64,000 nt of DNA. Origin: Emcibacter nanhaiensis. Lineage in GTDB: Bacteria; Pseudomonadota; Alphaproteobacteria; Sphingomonadales; Emcibacteraceae. Both the position numbers and the translations under genes were made by a program. This document shows positions 20,122 to 29,525 of this stretch, one piece after another. The notes beneath the pieces are model-generated. The model saw nothing but the letters and a program-made list of their open reading frames with translations. It did no database searches and was not told the origin of the DNA. Position 1 is the stretch's first letter, and each line of letters starts with the position of its first letter. Location of the stretch: NCBI RefSeq assembly GCF_006385175.1, contig NZ_VFIY01000004.1:434001-498000 (forward strand), given 5' to 3'.

Positions 20122-20856
20122 ATGTTTGACAATATTCGCCACGACATCTCTGTCGCGATGGAGCGGGACCCTGCAGCCAGGTCCCGGTTTGAAGCTTTCT
20201 TTGCCTATCCGGGCATTCATGCCCTGATCTTTTACCGCTGGGCCCACTGGTGCTGGAATTCCGGCTTCCATACAGCGGGACGCATTCTTTCCCACATCGG
20301 ACGTGTTTTCACCGGGATTGAAATCCACCCCGGCGCCAAAATCGGCAAAGGTGTCTTTATCGACCATGGCATGGGCGTAGTGATCGGCGAAACTGCCGAA
20401 GTGGGAGACAACTGTACCCTGTACCAGGGGGTGACACTGGGCGGGACCTCGCTTGAGAAAGGCAAACGCCATCCGACTCTGGAGGAAGGCGTTATCGTCG
20501 GCGCTGGCGCCAAGGTGCTCGGCCCTATCGTGCTGGGTAAAGGCAGTCGTGTCGGCTCTAACGCCGTCGTTGTAAAACCGGTGCCTGAAAACACCTCCGT
20601 CGTTGGCATCCCGGCCAAGGTGGTGCAGCCTCCGGAAAGTAAAAAGAAAGACGATTTCTGCGCTTATGGCATGCCGACCGATGATATTCCCGATCCTATC
20701 GCCCGCTCTCTCGAGGGCATGTTTGACATGGTGTGCGGGCTTCGCTCCCGGATCGAGGAACTGGAAAAGGAAGTGGCCGAGTTGGAAACTGAAAACAGCC
20801 TGCTGGCCCGGGCCAAGAAAGAAGCCGAAGATAAAAAGATCCCGGCCGGCGAATAG
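20122..20856 (+). CDS. cysE: Serine O-acetyltransferase
   Basis: Makes O-acetylserine from serine and acetyl-CoA, the first step of cysteine synthesis. The 244-residue protein has an N-terminal helical region and a left-handed beta-helix of hexapeptide repeats ([40 protein letters not shown]), with the catalytic His in DHGMGV and the HPTL loop. Odd feature: after the hexapeptide core there is a tail of about 75 residues ending in a charged coiled coil ([20 protein letters not shown]) where classical CysE has a short cysteine-sensing C-terminus. It is followed by two cysteine desulfurases, so the three genes look like one sulfur operon that makes cysteine and mobilises its sulfur. Confidence 0.94.
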   Translation: MFDNIRHDISVAMERDPAARSRFEAFFAYPGIHALIFYRWAHWCWNSGFHTAGRILSHIGRVFTGIEIHPGAKIGKGVFIDHGMGVVIGETAEVGDNCTLYQGVTLGGTSLEKGKRHPTLEEGVIVGAGAKVLGPIVLGKGSRVGSNAVVVKPVPENTSVVGIPAKVVQPPESKKKDDFCAYGMPTDDIPDPIARSLEGMFDMVCGLRSRIEELEKEVAELETENSLLARAKKEAEDKKIPAGE

Positions 20857-20897
20857 CCGTGCGGCGAGGGTATTCAATTCCGATGGGGTAATTTCCA

Positions 20898-22019
20898 TTG
20901 ACCAGAGATATTGCTTATCTGGACTATAACGCCACAGTGCCGGTCCGGCCCGAAGTCATTGAGGAAATGAGCCGGGCCCTGGCCGCCGGCGGCAATGCCT
21001 CGTCCGTGCATACGATCGGCCGCAAGGCCAAAGCCACACTCGAAAAATCCCGCGCTACCATTGCCGACATGATAAACTGCCGCCCGCAGATGATTACGTT
21101 TACCAGCGGCGGTACCGAAGCCAACAATATTGCGCTCCGCTGTGTTGGCGCCGAACGATTGATCGTGGCAGCCACCGAACATGACTCTGTTCTTGATGTG
21201 GCGCGCCATTTTCCGGGAGAAACCGATATCCTGCCGGTATCGGAACGGGGTCTGATCGACAGGGCGGAGCTGGAAAATCTCCTGAAAAACAGTGACAGGA
21301 AAACCGTCGTCTCCATCATGCTGGCCAATAACGAGACCGGCGTCATCCAGGAGATCGCCGAACTGTCTGAGCTGGTTCACTATTACAATGCCCTGATGCA
21401 CACTGACGCGGTCCAGGCTTTCGGCAAAATCCCGCTCGATTTCCGGGCCCTGGGTGTGGATATGATGAGCCTGTCCAGCCACAAGATCGGCGGCCCGCAG
21501 GGGGCTGGTGCCTTTGTCGCCTGGGAAAAAATTGATGTGGAGCCGCTGATCCGCGGCGGCGGCCAGGAACTGGGGCGGCGCTCCGGCACGGAAAACCTGC
21601 CCGGCATCGCCGGGTTTGGCACGGCGGCCGGTATGGTGCCGAAATCGCTGCAGGCCATGCAGCAGATTGGCGAGTGGCGCGACCGGATCGAACAGCAACT
21701 CAGTCGTCACAGCAACAAGGTTCGTTTTTTCGGCGCTGCCAGTGACCGCCTGCCCAATGTGACCAGCATCCTGATGCCGGACGTCAGCAGCGAAACCCAA
21801 GTCATGGCCATGGACCTGGAAGGTATCTGTGTCAGCGCCGGGTCCGCCTGCTCTTCGGGCAAGGTCAAGGCGTCGCATGTGATTACCGCCATGGGCGGCA
21901 GCGAGCAGGAGGCGTCCTCCACCATCCGGGTCAGTCTCGGCTGGAACAGCAAGCAAGAGGATGTAGAGCGTTTTATTACCGCCTGGTGTAAACTTTATGA
22001 CCGGAAGCACGGCGCATGA
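20898..22019 (+). CDS. Cysteine desulfurase (first of a tandem pair)
   Basis: PLP-dependent class V aminotransferase that removes sulfur from cysteine for Fe-S cluster or thiolation pathways. The 373-residue protein starts at TTG 20898 (reading TRDIAYLDYNATVPVRP after fMet). The PLP lysine is in SSHKIGGPQGAG, the His stacking on PLP is in ATEHDSVLDV, and the persulfide Cys is in SAGSACSSGKV. Its stop overlaps the start of the second desulfurase by 4 bases, so the two are translationally coupled. It is closer to the diverged NifS-like first copy found in alphaproteobacterial suf clusters than to IscS; that assignment is from general pattern only. Confidence 0.9.
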   Translation: MTRDIAYLDYNATVPVRPEVIEEMSRALAAGGNASSVHTIGRKAKATLEKSRATIADMINCRPQMITFTSGGTEANNIALRCVGAERLIVAATEHDSVLDVARHFPGETDILPVSERGLIDRAELENLLKNSDRKTVVSIMLANNETGVIQEIAELSELVHYYNALMHTDAVQAFGKIPLDFRALGVDMMSLSSHKIGGPQGAGAFVAWEKIDVEPLIRGGGQELGRRSGTENLPGIAGFGTAAGMVPKSLQAMQQIGEWRDRIEQQLSRHSNKVRFFGAASDRLPNVTSILMPDVSSETQVMAMDLEGICVSAGSACSSGKVKASHVITAMGGSEQEASSTIRVSLGWNSKQEDVERFITAWCKLYDRKHGA

Positions 22020-23176
22020 CCCGTCCCAACCTGCCCATCTATTTGGATTATCAGGCGACGACGCCGCTGGATGAGCGGGCGCTGGACGTGATGATGCCTT
22101 ATCTCACCAGTAAATTCGGCAATCCCCATTCCATCAATCACAGCTTCGGCTGGGAAGCCGATGCCGGGGTGGAATTGGCTCGGGAACAGATTGCTTCCTT
22201 GATCGGGGCGGACGATGAGGAAGTGATTTTCACCTCCGGGGCGACGGAATCCAACAACCTGGCCATCAAGGGCATGGCTTATGCGCTCTATCCCGATAAA
22301 ACCCATCTTGTCACCGTGGCGACGGAACACAGCTGTGTACTGGAAAGCTGCCGGGCGCTGGAACAAAGCGGCCTGGCGGTCACCTACCTGCCGGTGCAGC
22401 CGGACGGCCTTCTCGATCTGGATCGGTTGCGGGACAGTATTACCGATCAGACCGGCCTGGTCACCGTCATGGCGGTTAATAACGAAATCGGCGTCATCCA
22501 GGACATTGCCGCCATCGGCCAAATCTGCCGCGACAAGGGGGTAGTGTTCCACACCGATGCGGCCCAGGGCGTGGGCAAGATACCACTGGATCTGGCCGAA
22601 ATGCCAGTCGACCTGATGAGCATCTCCGGCCACAAGCTCTATGGCCCCAAGGGTATCGGCGCGCTCTATGTCAGTGAAGAGCTGAAAACCCGTCCACTTC
22701 CGCTGATGAGCGGCGGCGGACAGGAGAGGGGCCTTCGTTCCGGCACTTTGGCGCCGGCCCTCTGCGCCGGTCTCGGCGCCGCCTGCGCGCTGGCGGAAAA
22801 GGAAATGGAGCAGGACAATATCCACGTCGCAAAGTTGTCCAGGCAGTTGTACGAGACAATCACTTCGGAACTGGAGGGTGTCACGCTCAACGGTTCCGCC
22901 GACAAGCGCTGGCCGGGCAACCTGAACCTGACCTTTTCCGGCGTGAAAAGCGACCTGTTGGTGAAAGGCATCCGGGATCTGGCGATCTCTACCGGATCCG
23001 CCTGTTCAACGGCTAAACCGAAACCGTCCCATGTGCTCACCGCACTGGGGCTCGACCGCAAACAGATCGACTGCAGCGTGCGCATCGGTTTCGGCCGCAT
23101 GACCACCCGGGCGGAAGTGGAGTTTGCCGCCGGACTGATCATCGATACCGTCCGGAAGGCTCGTAATCCCTACTGA
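22016..23176 (+). CDS. iscS: Cysteine desulfurase, IscS/NifS type (second of a tandem pair)
   Basis: Second PLP-dependent cysteine desulfurase, 386 residues. Motifs: ATEHSCVLESCRALE (PLP-stacking His), HTDAAQGVGKIPLD (Asp), SGHKLYGPKGIGALYV (PLP Lys) and STGSACSTAKPKPSH (catalytic Cys on its flexible loop). It begins 4 bases inside the previous gene. In many alphaproteobacteria such a pair is followed by sufB, sufC and sufD; here the next gene is panE on the other strand, so the assembly scaffold must be encoded elsewhere. The symbol iscS reflects family type, not proven pathway. Confidence 0.9.
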   Translation: MTRPNLPIYLDYQATTPLDERALDVMMPYLTSKFGNPHSINHSFGWEADAGVELAREQIASLIGADDEEVIFTSGATESNNLAIKGMAYALYPDKTHLVTVATEHSCVLESCRALEQSGLAVTYLPVQPDGLLDLDRLRDSITDQTGLVTVMAVNNEIGVIQDIAAIGQICRDKGVVFHTDAAQGVGKIPLDLAEMPVDLMSISGHKLYGPKGIGALYVSEELKTRPLPLMSGGGQERGLRSGTLAPALCAGLGAACALAEKEMEQDNIHVAKLSRQLYETITSELEGVTLNGSADKRWPGNLNLTFSGVKSDLLVKGIRDLAISTGSACSTAKPKPSHVLTALGLDRKQIDCSVRIGFGRMTTRAEVEFAAGLIIDTVRKARNPY

Positions 23177-23188
23177 GGTGTGCCCCAG

Positions 23189-24109
23189 TTAAGCACCATT
23201 GGCAAAGGGCTTGAGGCACACATAGCACAGGGAATGGACCGGTGTCGGCACACCGTATTTTTGTCCCAGCCGATGAATGGTCCCCTGGATCCATTCCACT
23301 TCCAGCTTGTTGCCATGCAGCTTGGCATAGGCCTGGGAGGCCAGCAATTTCTGTCCGCCAAGCTCATCAACACGCGCCATAAACATGGGAACCAGGCCTT
23401 CCTGCAGGGTGACTCCGGAGGCATTGGCCACAGCCTCCGCTTCCCTGAGCGCCATTTCGAACAGGGGCCGGCTGTCAGGATCGCGGCACAGGGTGCCGGC
23501 ATCAAGCCCGGTGACAGCGCCAAGGCCCGCATTGGCGGCCAGCAGGACAAATTTTTCCCATAACATCACCATCATATCGGGATGGCGGTCGCCCGCCATT
23601 GCACTGTCCCGGATCACCGTCGCGATTTTATTGTATTGTGTTTCCTCCATGCCGGCCGGGCCCGCATACATCATCATATTGGCGCCGCCGTTATGACGGA
23701 TCACGCCCGGTTCCTCGATATTGGCGGAGACATAAATTGAGCCCGCGATGGTACGGTTGTCCCCCACCACTTCCGAGATCATATCCACGCTTTCCACGCC
23801 ATTCTGCAGGGTCAGGATCACGGTGCCCGGCCCCATCATCGGCAGGCACAGTTTGGCGGCCTCCATGGTGTCATAGAGCTTGACGCCGAAGATGATCAGG
23901 TCCATCTCGCCAAACCCGGCAGGATCCGCCGCAGCGGTGAAGTTGGTGACGGTCGTCTCGCCGCTTTCCTCCCGCAGGGTCAGCCCCTTTTCGGTCATGG
24001 CCTCAAGATGTTTTCCCCGGGCGACGAAATAGATGTCATGGCCTGCCTCAGCCAGCTTAACGCCAAGAAAGCCGCCCATACCGCCCGCGCCGATAATGCC
24101 GATTTTCAT
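23189..24109 (-). CDS. panE: 2-dehydropantoate 2-reductase (ketopantoate reductase) family
   Basis: NADPH-dependent reductase of the pantothenate pathway. The 306-residue protein has the Rossmann motif MKIGIIGAGGMGGFLGVKLA at its N-terminus, LTLQNGVES in the middle and the catalytic Lys in MVMLWEKFVLLAA. The ApbA C-terminal helical domain follows. Tail-to-tail with the second desulfurase and 3 bases downstream of an alpha/beta hydrolase gene on the same strand. Members of this family often act on other 2-oxo acids, so the substrate is likely but not certain. Confidence 0.85.
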   Translation of the reverse strand: MKIGIIGAGGMGGFLGVKLAEAGHDIYFVARGKHLEAMTEKGLTLREESGETTVTNFTAAADPAGFGEMDLIIFGVKLYDTMEAAKLCLPMMGPGTVILTLQNGVESVDMISEVVGDNRTIAGSIYVSANIEEPGVIRHNGGANMMMYAGPAGMEETQYNKIATVIRDSAMAGDRHPDMMVMLWEKFVLLAANAGLGAVTGLDAGTLCRDPDSRPLFEMALREAEAVANASGVTLQEGLVPMFMARVDELGGQKLLASQAYAKLHGNKLEVEWIQGTIHRLGQKYGVPTPVHSLCYVCLKPFANGA

Positions 24110-24112
24110 ATC

Positions 24113-24880
24113 TCACTCCTCCAGAAAGTCCATCACCAGTTTTGTAAAGTCCTGCGGTTTCTCCGCATGCAGCCAGTGTCCCGCGCCGGCCAGGGTTTCG
24201 ATCTGCGCATAGGGGAACAGCTTATAGATCGCCGGGAAGAAGCTGTCCGGAATATAGTCCGAAAGCTCACCTCGAATAAACAAGCAGTCTTTTTCAAACG
24301 GCGTGCCGGTCGGCGCCGCCGCGATATCCGGATAATGGGCATCCAGTACGGGCAAGTTCATGCGCCAGTAAAAACCCTGATCCTTCCTGCGGGCCAGGTT
24401 GCTGAGCAGGAACAATCGCACCCCGGGTTCCGCAATATAATCTTTCAGGACATTTTCCGCATCGCCGCGGGAACTGATCGCCGCCAGGTCAATGGCATTC
24501 AGGGCGTCGAACACGCTGACATGATGGGGGGGATAGCTCACCGGGGCAATATCGCCGACAATCAGCTTGGTTACCCGCTCCGGATGGGTGAGTGCCAGCT
24601 GCATGGCCACCTTGCCGCCCATGGAATGGCCGATGACATGAGCGGTGTCAATATCCTGGTCGTCCATGAATTCAACTACATCTGACGCCATGGCGTCATA
24701 GCTTGTGTCGTCATCTTGGGGGCTTTCACCATGGTTGCGCAGGTCCAGGCAAAAGACGGAAAATTTCTCGCCATAGAGTTTCGCCAAGGTGCGGAAATTG
24801 GAGGCGGAGCCGAACAGGCCGTGCAGGATAATCAGAGGAAAACCATCCTCGCCATAGTGGTCAAATCGTAATTTCATCAT
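24113..24880 (-). CDS. Alpha/beta hydrolase, YbfF-type esterase
   Basis: A 255-residue alpha/beta hydrolase of the esterase YbfF group. It shows the oxyanion segment HGLFGSASNFR, the conserved DLRNHGESP, the nucleophile elbow GHSMGGKVAMQLAL (Ser) and the final His in AGAGHWLHAEKP. Cytosolic, no signal peptide. Immediately upstream of panE on the same strand, likely one transcript. Confidence 0.88.
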   Translation of the reverse strand: MMKLRFDHYGEDGFPLIILHGLFGSASNFRTLAKLYGEKFSVFCLDLRNHGESPQDDDTSYDAMASDVVEFMDDQDIDTAHVIGHSMGGKVAMQLALTHPERVTKLIVGDIAPVSYPPHHVSVFDALNAIDLAAISSRGDAENVLKDYIAEPGVRLFLLSNLARRKDQGFYWRMNLPVLDAHYPDIAAAPTGTPFEKDCLFIRGELSDYIPDSFFPAIYKLFPYAQIETLAGAGHWLHAEKPQDFTKLVMDFLEE

Positions 24881-24947
24881 TAACTCCGTGGATTGCCACA
24901 GACTATCGCAGCGGAGCGTTTTTTTAAATCAAAAGATATAAAAAAGC

Positions 24948-24980
24948 AGGAGCAAGCCCGGGGGTAACAGGCTTGCTCCT
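24948..24980 (-). terminator. Rho-independent terminator after the small secreted protein gene
   Basis: A perfect 11-base-pair stem AGGAGCAAGCC (24948-24958) / GGCTTGCTCCT (24970-24980) is followed on the minus strand by a T-run (the A-run at 24941-24945). It ends transcription of the gene at 25010-25369. Confidence 0.88.
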
Positions 24981-25009
24981 CAGAGACAGATAGAGGGGTA
25001 GTAGGGGTG

Positions 25010-25369
25010 TTACCGTTTAGTAGTAATTTCACCTGTCTCTGTGTCTACGTAAAGGGTTCCGACCTGGGCCCGGTTCAGGCTGCGGACGTCCACTTTCCAT
25101 TTGTCGCGATAGATTTTTTCATTGCTTTCTTCATCAATGCCGACCAGGGCGCTGATTTTCTGAGCGTCACCGGGGCGCAGGGAAGAGTGTCCGTTTTCTT
25201 TCAGGAACTCCTTCACCAGGCTTTTGGCTTCGCTTTTGTCGACTGAGGCGTGCTCTACGGAACGCACGCCGTTATTGTCTCCGATGCTGTCGGCAAATGC
25301 CGGAGCAGAAAAAGCGCCGGCCAGGGCGATGATCGAAGCGAGTGTGGCAATTTTTACTGTGTGGTTCAT
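25010..25369 (-). CDS. Small secreted protein, PepSY-like
   Basis: A 119-residue exported protein with a clear Sec signal peptide (about residues 1-26, cut after PAFA). The mature part has a helix (SEAKSLVKEFLKENGH) and a beta-strand end, WKVDVRSLNRAQVGTLYVD, that resembles the PepSY fold (final strands reading like TLYVDTETGEI). PepSY domains are often inhibitory or sensory in the periplasm. It has its own terminator and an unusual upstream array of direct repeats (25441-25520). Function unknown. Confidence 0.75.
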   Translation of the reverse strand: MNHTVKIATLASIIALAGAFSAPAFADSIGDNNGVRSVEHASVDKSEAKSLVKEFLKENGHSSLRPGDAQKISALVGIDEESNEKIYRDKWKVDVRSLNRAQVGTLYVDTETGEITTKR

Positions 25370-25440
25370 TTTATGTCTCCTCAGGTATGCTGTGTGGTAG
25401 GCTCATTTAAGCAAATGACCTGCCGGCGGAGAAGCATAAT

Positions 25441-25520
25441 GCGATAAAGGCAAGCTTCTGTGCGGTAAACGAAATTTCGCGCGATAAAGTGAGTTTCAGC
25501 TGCGACAAACGGTCGTCGCG
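25441..25520. repeat. Two tandem 40-bp units carrying four GCGRYAAA motifs
   Basis: Two imperfect 40-base units (25441-25480, 25481-25520) each begin GCGATAAAG and contain a second, related motif 19-21 bases later: GCGATAAA at 25441, GCGGTAAA at 25462, GCGATAAA at 25481, GCGACAAA at 25502. Spacings are 21, 19 and 21 bases, about two helical turns, so all four face the same side of the DNA. The array lies 72-151 bases upstream of the small secreted protein gene (start 25369, minus strand). This looks like a multi-site operator for a transcription factor such as a response regulator. Confidence 0.6.
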
Positions 25521-25533
25521 CACAGGTAATTTT

Positions 25534-26208
25534 CTACAGGAACGGCAAAACGTGAGAGAGAATCTTCTCAACGATCACAGCTACACCTTCCTCATCCGGA
25601 TGCATGCCATCGCTCTGATTGAGTGAGGTATCGCCCGCCACGCCGTCGAGGAAAAAAGGATAGAAACTGACGTTATATTTTTTTGCGAGCTGCGGATATA
25701 TCGGATCAAACCGGGCTGCATAGTCAGGGCCCATGTTGGGCGGGGCGAGCATGCCGGCAAACAGTACCGGGATTTTTCGTTCCGTCAGGATGGAAAGCAT
25801 CCGGTCCAGGTTTCCTTCGGTGATGACCGGATCAATGCCGCGCAGGGCGTCATTGGCGCCGAACTCCAGAATCACCAGGTCCGGGCCTCCGTTGATACTA
25901 TCCAGTACCCATTCGAGACGCGACAGGCCGCCGGAGGAGGTATCGCCCGATACCCCGGCGTTGATCATGTCAACGGCATAGCCTTTGTCTTTCAGCGCCA
26001 GGGCCAGCTGTTCCGGGTAGCCTTCACCGGGCGGCAGGCCATAGCCGGCGGTCAGGCTGTCGCCGATGGCGAGGATCGTCGTCTCTCCGTTTTTCTCTTC
26101 CGACAGGGCAGGGACACCGCTTGTCGCAAAAATGACAGCAATCAGCGCCAATATATTGCCGGACAAGAATATTTTCCCTAATCGGGTTTTAAGTGTGTTT
26201 GCGTACAT
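25534..26208 (-). CDS. tesA: Arylesterase / lysophospholipase, SGNH family (TesA-like)
   Basis: Periplasmic GDSL-type esterase. I use ATG 26208 (MYANTLKTRLGKIFL), which gives a signal peptide ending near residue 36; the upstream start at 26247 adds 13 unlikely residues. SGNH blocks are all present: AIGDSLTAGYGL (Ser), INAGVSGDTS (Gly), EFGANDALRG (Asn) and the Asp-x-x-His in SDGMHPDEEG. It is divergent from an ABC transporter gene pair equivalent to ybbA/ybbP, the same neighbourhood as tesA in E. coli. Confidence 0.9.
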   Translation of the reverse strand: MYANTLKTRLGKIFLSGNILALIAVIFATSGVPALSEEKNGETTILAIGDSLTAGYGLPPGEGYPEQLALALKDKGYAVDMINAGVSGDTSSGGLSRLEWVLDSINGGPDLVILEFGANDALRGIDPVITEGNLDRMLSILTERKIPVLFAGMLAPPNMGPDYAARFDPIYPQLAKKYNVSFYPFFLDGVAGDTSLNQSDGMHPDEEGVAVIVEKILSHVLPFL

Positions 26209-26264
26209 TATATTATACCCTTGTGAACAAAATGACCCCGCGCCCATACGGAAGTAACAGATAA

Positions 26265-26978
26265 ATGACCGCCAGAAACATCGTTGAACTCGACAATATA
26301 CATCTTGAATTTAAGGGCGAAGGCCATGATGTCAACATCCTGCGCGGTATCGACCTGACCATAGAAGCAGGAAAAGCCATCGCCATCCTGGGCCCGTCCG
26401 GGTCCGGCAAATCCAGCCTGATGTCGATCATGACCGGCCTTGAAAAGGCGACGCGTGGTGCGATTACCATTGCCGGGCAACGGATCGACCGGCTGAATGA
26501 AGACGACATGGCGCTGTTTCGCCGCGACCACATCGGCATTGTGCTGCAGGCGTTCCATCTGATTCCGACCATGACGGCGCTGGAGAATGTCGCCGTGCCG
26601 CTGGAGCTGGCCGGGCGCAGTGACGCCTTCGCAGTTGCCGAACAAAGCCTGCATGATGTCGGGCTCGGTCATCGGCTCGATCATTATCCGGCCCAGATGT
26701 CCGGCGGCGAGCAGCAACGGGTGGCGATCGCCCGGGCCGTGGCGCCCAGACCGGAAATTCTGTTTGCCGACGAGCCGACCGGCAATCTGGACGGCAGGAC
26801 CGGCCAAGCGGTGATCGAACTGATCTTCGCGCTGCGGGAAAAACTCGGCACCACCATGATCCTGATCACCCATGATCCGGAGCTGGCCCGCAAATGCGAC
26901 CGCATCCTCTATATCCAGGACGGCCTGATCGACCGGGTCGAGGAACTGACCGATGAGAGTGGAAAGGCGGCGGAATAG
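26265..26978 (+). CDS. ABC transporter ATP-binding protein, YbbA/LolD type
   Basis: The 237-residue ATPase of a MacB/LolCDE-like ABC system. Walker A GPSGSGKSS, Q-loop in GIVLQAFHLIPTMTALEN, signature MSGGEQQRVAIA, Walker B EILFADEPTGNLDG and the switch His in LITHDPELA are intact. The stop codon is directly followed by the ATG of the permease gene. Divergent from the esterase, so the set corresponds to tesA, ybbA and ybbP, thought to extract or move lipids or lipoproteins across the periplasm. Confidence 0.92.
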   Translation: MTARNIVELDNIHLEFKGEGHDVNILRGIDLTIEAGKAIAILGPSGSGKSSLMSIMTGLEKATRGAITIAGQRIDRLNEDDMALFRRDHIGIVLQAFHLIPTMTALENVAVPLELAGRSDAFAVAEQSLHDVGLGHRLDHYPAQMSGGEQQRVAIARAVAPRPEILFADEPTGNLDGRTGQAVIELIFALREKLGTTMILITHDPELARKCDRILYIQDGLIDRVEELTDESGKAAE

Positions 26979-29510
26979 ATGAATACGCTTCCCACAGCTT
27001 TGCGTTTCGCGCTACGCGAACTGCGGTCCGGCATCAAGCGCTTTCGCATCTTCCTCGCCTGCCTGTTCCTCGGCACCGCAATCATCGCCTCGGTTGGCTC
27101 GGTCACCACCAACATCACCGAAGGTCTGAGCCAGGAAGCCCGCCAGTTCCTCGGCGGCGACATTGAAATCAGCATGATGCAGCGGGATCTGACGCCCGCT
27201 GAAGAAGCCTTCCTGTCCGCCCACGGCACCATTTCCCGGGTCTCGACCCTCCGGGCCATGGCCCATCTGGTGGACCGGGACACCGAAGACAGTTCGCTGG
27301 TCGAGCTCAAGGCCGTGGATGAGCTTTATCCGCTGTTTGGCACCTTGAAATTCCAGGGTGAAGATGTACCCTCAGACCTCTATGCCGAAAAAGACGGCCG
27401 GCCCGCCATCGTCATATCCGAAGCCCTGGCCAACCGCCTGGCGCTCGGCCGCAGCGACCTGCTCAAGCTGGGCAATACCGTTTATTACGTCTCCGCCATC
27501 GTCACCTTCGAGCCCGATCGCTCCAACCAGGGCCTGCAACTGGCGCCGGGGGCGCTCATGTCCTACGCCGGGCTCGAGGCCAGCGGCCTGGTGCAGCCGG
27601 GCAGCCTGATCCGCAATTATTTCCGGCTCAAGCTCAACGACGGCATTGCCATCAAACAGTTCAAGAACGACCTCAAGGCCGCGTTTCCCGACGCTGACTG
27701 GCGGGTGCGCGACCGCGGCGACGGCGGGATGGGCATTCGCCGCTTCGTCGAACGGCTCGGACAGTTCCTGTCGCTGGTGGGGCTGACTGCACTGCTGGTC
27801 GGCGGGGTAGGGGTCAGCAATGCGGTGACCGCCTACCTGTCGGGCAAGACCGCCACCATCGCCACGTTCAAGATCCTCGGCGCCCGCTCCGGCATGATCA
27901 TGCAGATCTACCTGATCCAGGTGCTGCTGATGGCGGCACTGGCGACGGCGGCCGGCCTGGTGCTCGGCGGGTTGATGCCGATGATGATCGGTGATCTTCT
28001 GGGCCGGTTCCTGCCGGTGCCGATTGCCGCCGGACTCTATTTCAAACCACTGCTGCTGGCGGGGCTGTACAGCCTGCTGATCACCCTGGCCTTCACCCTG
28101 TGGCCGCTGAGCCGGGCCCAGAATATCCCGGCGGCGCGGCTGTTCCGCCAGCTGGTACATAAAAGCGACCGGGTCAAATATCCCAAAGCCTTTATCGCCC
28201 TGATTACGGGCTTGCTGGCACTACTGGTTGGCCTGGTGGTCTGGCAGGCGGACCATAAAAATATCACCCTGGCGTTCCTCGCCGGCACGGTGGTGGCCTT
28301 CGCGGTGCTGTACGGGGCAGGGTGGCTGATCCGCCTTCTGGCCCGGAAAATGCCGCGGCCCAAGAGCCCGACCCTGCGCATTGCGCTGAGCAATATTCAT
28401 CGGCCCGGCAACGCCACCATTTCGGTGGTGCTGTCGCTGGGGCTCGGCCTGATCCTGTTTACCGCCATCGCCCTGACGGAAAACAATATCACCCGGGAGA
28501 TCAACGGCCGGGCCAGCCTCGAAGCGCCGTCTTATTTCTTCATTGATATCCAGAAAAACCAGTATGACGCCTTTACGTCGTTCCTGGGAAACCTCAACGG
28601 TGTCAAGGACATAGAGAGTGTTCCTAACCTGCGCGGCCGCATCACCCATATCAAGGACACGCCGAGCGAAGAAATGGAAATCGAGCAGGAAGGTCGCTGG
28701 ATGCTGCGCGGCGACCGCGGCCTGACCTTTACCGACAAGCGACCGGAAAACAACCCGCTCACTGCCGGTGAATGGTGGCCCGAGGGCTATAACGGTCCGC
28801 CGCAGGTGAGCATCTCCCGGGAAATGGCGGATTACATGCACCTGAAGCTCGGCGACAGCATCACCGTCAATGTGCTGGGCCGCTCCATCACCGCCGAGAT
28901 CGTCTCCATGCGGGAGGTGGACTGGGACACCTATGGCATCAATTATGTGGTCATGTTTGATCCGGAAACCCTGAAACCGGCGCCCTATACCTATCTGGCG
29001 ACGGCCAAAGTTGCGCCCGAGCTGGAAACTGCTACTTTCAGGGCCATTGCAAAAGAGTTTCCCAATGTCTCCATTGTCCGCATGAAAGAAGTGCTGAGCA
29101 CCCTGCAGGATATGCTGCTCAAGATCGGTGCCGCCGTCGATGTCATGGCCGCGATTACCATCCTGGCCGGGATTTTGGTGCTGGCCGGCGCGATTGCCGC
29201 CGGGCACAAGCGCCGGGTCTATGATGCGGCGGTGTTCAAGATCCTTGGCGCGACCCGGAAAGACGTACTCAGGGCTTACGTTTTGGAATTTGTCATCCTC
29301 GGCCTGGCGGCCGGCCTGGTGGCGATCGGGCTCGGTACCCTGGCGGCCTGGGGCATCGTCGTCGGGATCATGAACATGGACTGGCATTTCGCCCTTAACA
29401 TCCCGGCGCTGACCATATCGGTAAGTATTGCCTTTACGCTGATCAGTGGCATGATGAGTATCTGGCTGGCGATGAGCGCCCGACCGGCCCAGGTGCTGAG
29501 AGAAATTTGA
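26979..29510 (+). CDS. ABC transporter permease, FtsX family (YbbP-like)
   Basis: An 843-residue permease with two FtsX domains. There is a first membrane helix at about residues 22-42, a large periplasmic domain, three helices around 255-380, further helices at 405-450 and 475-500, a second periplasmic domain (about 505-715) and a final three-helix FtsX module at the C-terminus (about 720-835). This ten-helix layout is that of YbbP-type permeases, not the four-helix MacB. Transcribed with the upstream ATPase with no gap. The substrate is unknown. Confidence 0.9.
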   Translation: MNTLPTALRFALRELRSGIKRFRIFLACLFLGTAIIASVGSVTTNITEGLSQEARQFLGGDIEISMMQRDLTPAEEAFLSAHGTISRVSTLRAMAHLVDRDTEDSSLVELKAVDELYPLFGTLKFQGEDVPSDLYAEKDGRPAIVISEALANRLALGRSDLLKLGNTVYYVSAIVTFEPDRSNQGLQLAPGALMSYAGLEASGLVQPGSLIRNYFRLKLNDGIAIKQFKNDLKAAFPDADWRVRDRGDGGMGIRRFVERLGQFLSLVGLTALLVGGVGVSNAVTAYLSGKTATIATFKILGARSGMIMQIYLIQVLLMAALATAAGLVLGGLMPMMIGDLLGRFLPVPIAAGLYFKPLLLAGLYSLLITLAFTLWPLSRAQNIPAARLFRQLVHKSDRVKYPKAFIALITGLLALLVGLVVWQADHKNITLAFLAGTVVAFAVLYGAGWLIRLLARKMPRPKSPTLRIALSNIHRPGNATISVVLSLGLGLILFTAIALTENNITREINGRASLEAPSYFFIDIQKNQYDAFTSFLGNLNGVKDIESVPNLRGRITHIKDTPSEEMEIEQEGRWMLRGDRGLTFTDKRPENNPLTAGEWWPEGYNGPPQVSISREMADYMHLKLGDSITVNVLGRSITAEIVSMREVDWDTYGINYVVMFDPETLKPAPYTYLATAKVAPELETATFRAIAKEFPNVSIVRMKEVLSTLQDMLLKIGAAVDVMAAITILAGILVLAGAIAAGHKRRVYDAAVFKILGATRKDVLRAYVLEFVILGLAAGLVAIGLGTLAAWGIVVGIMNMDWHFALNIPALTISVSIAFTLISGMMSIWLAMSARPAQVLREI

Positions 29511-29525
29511 TCCGGAGAAATTGCA

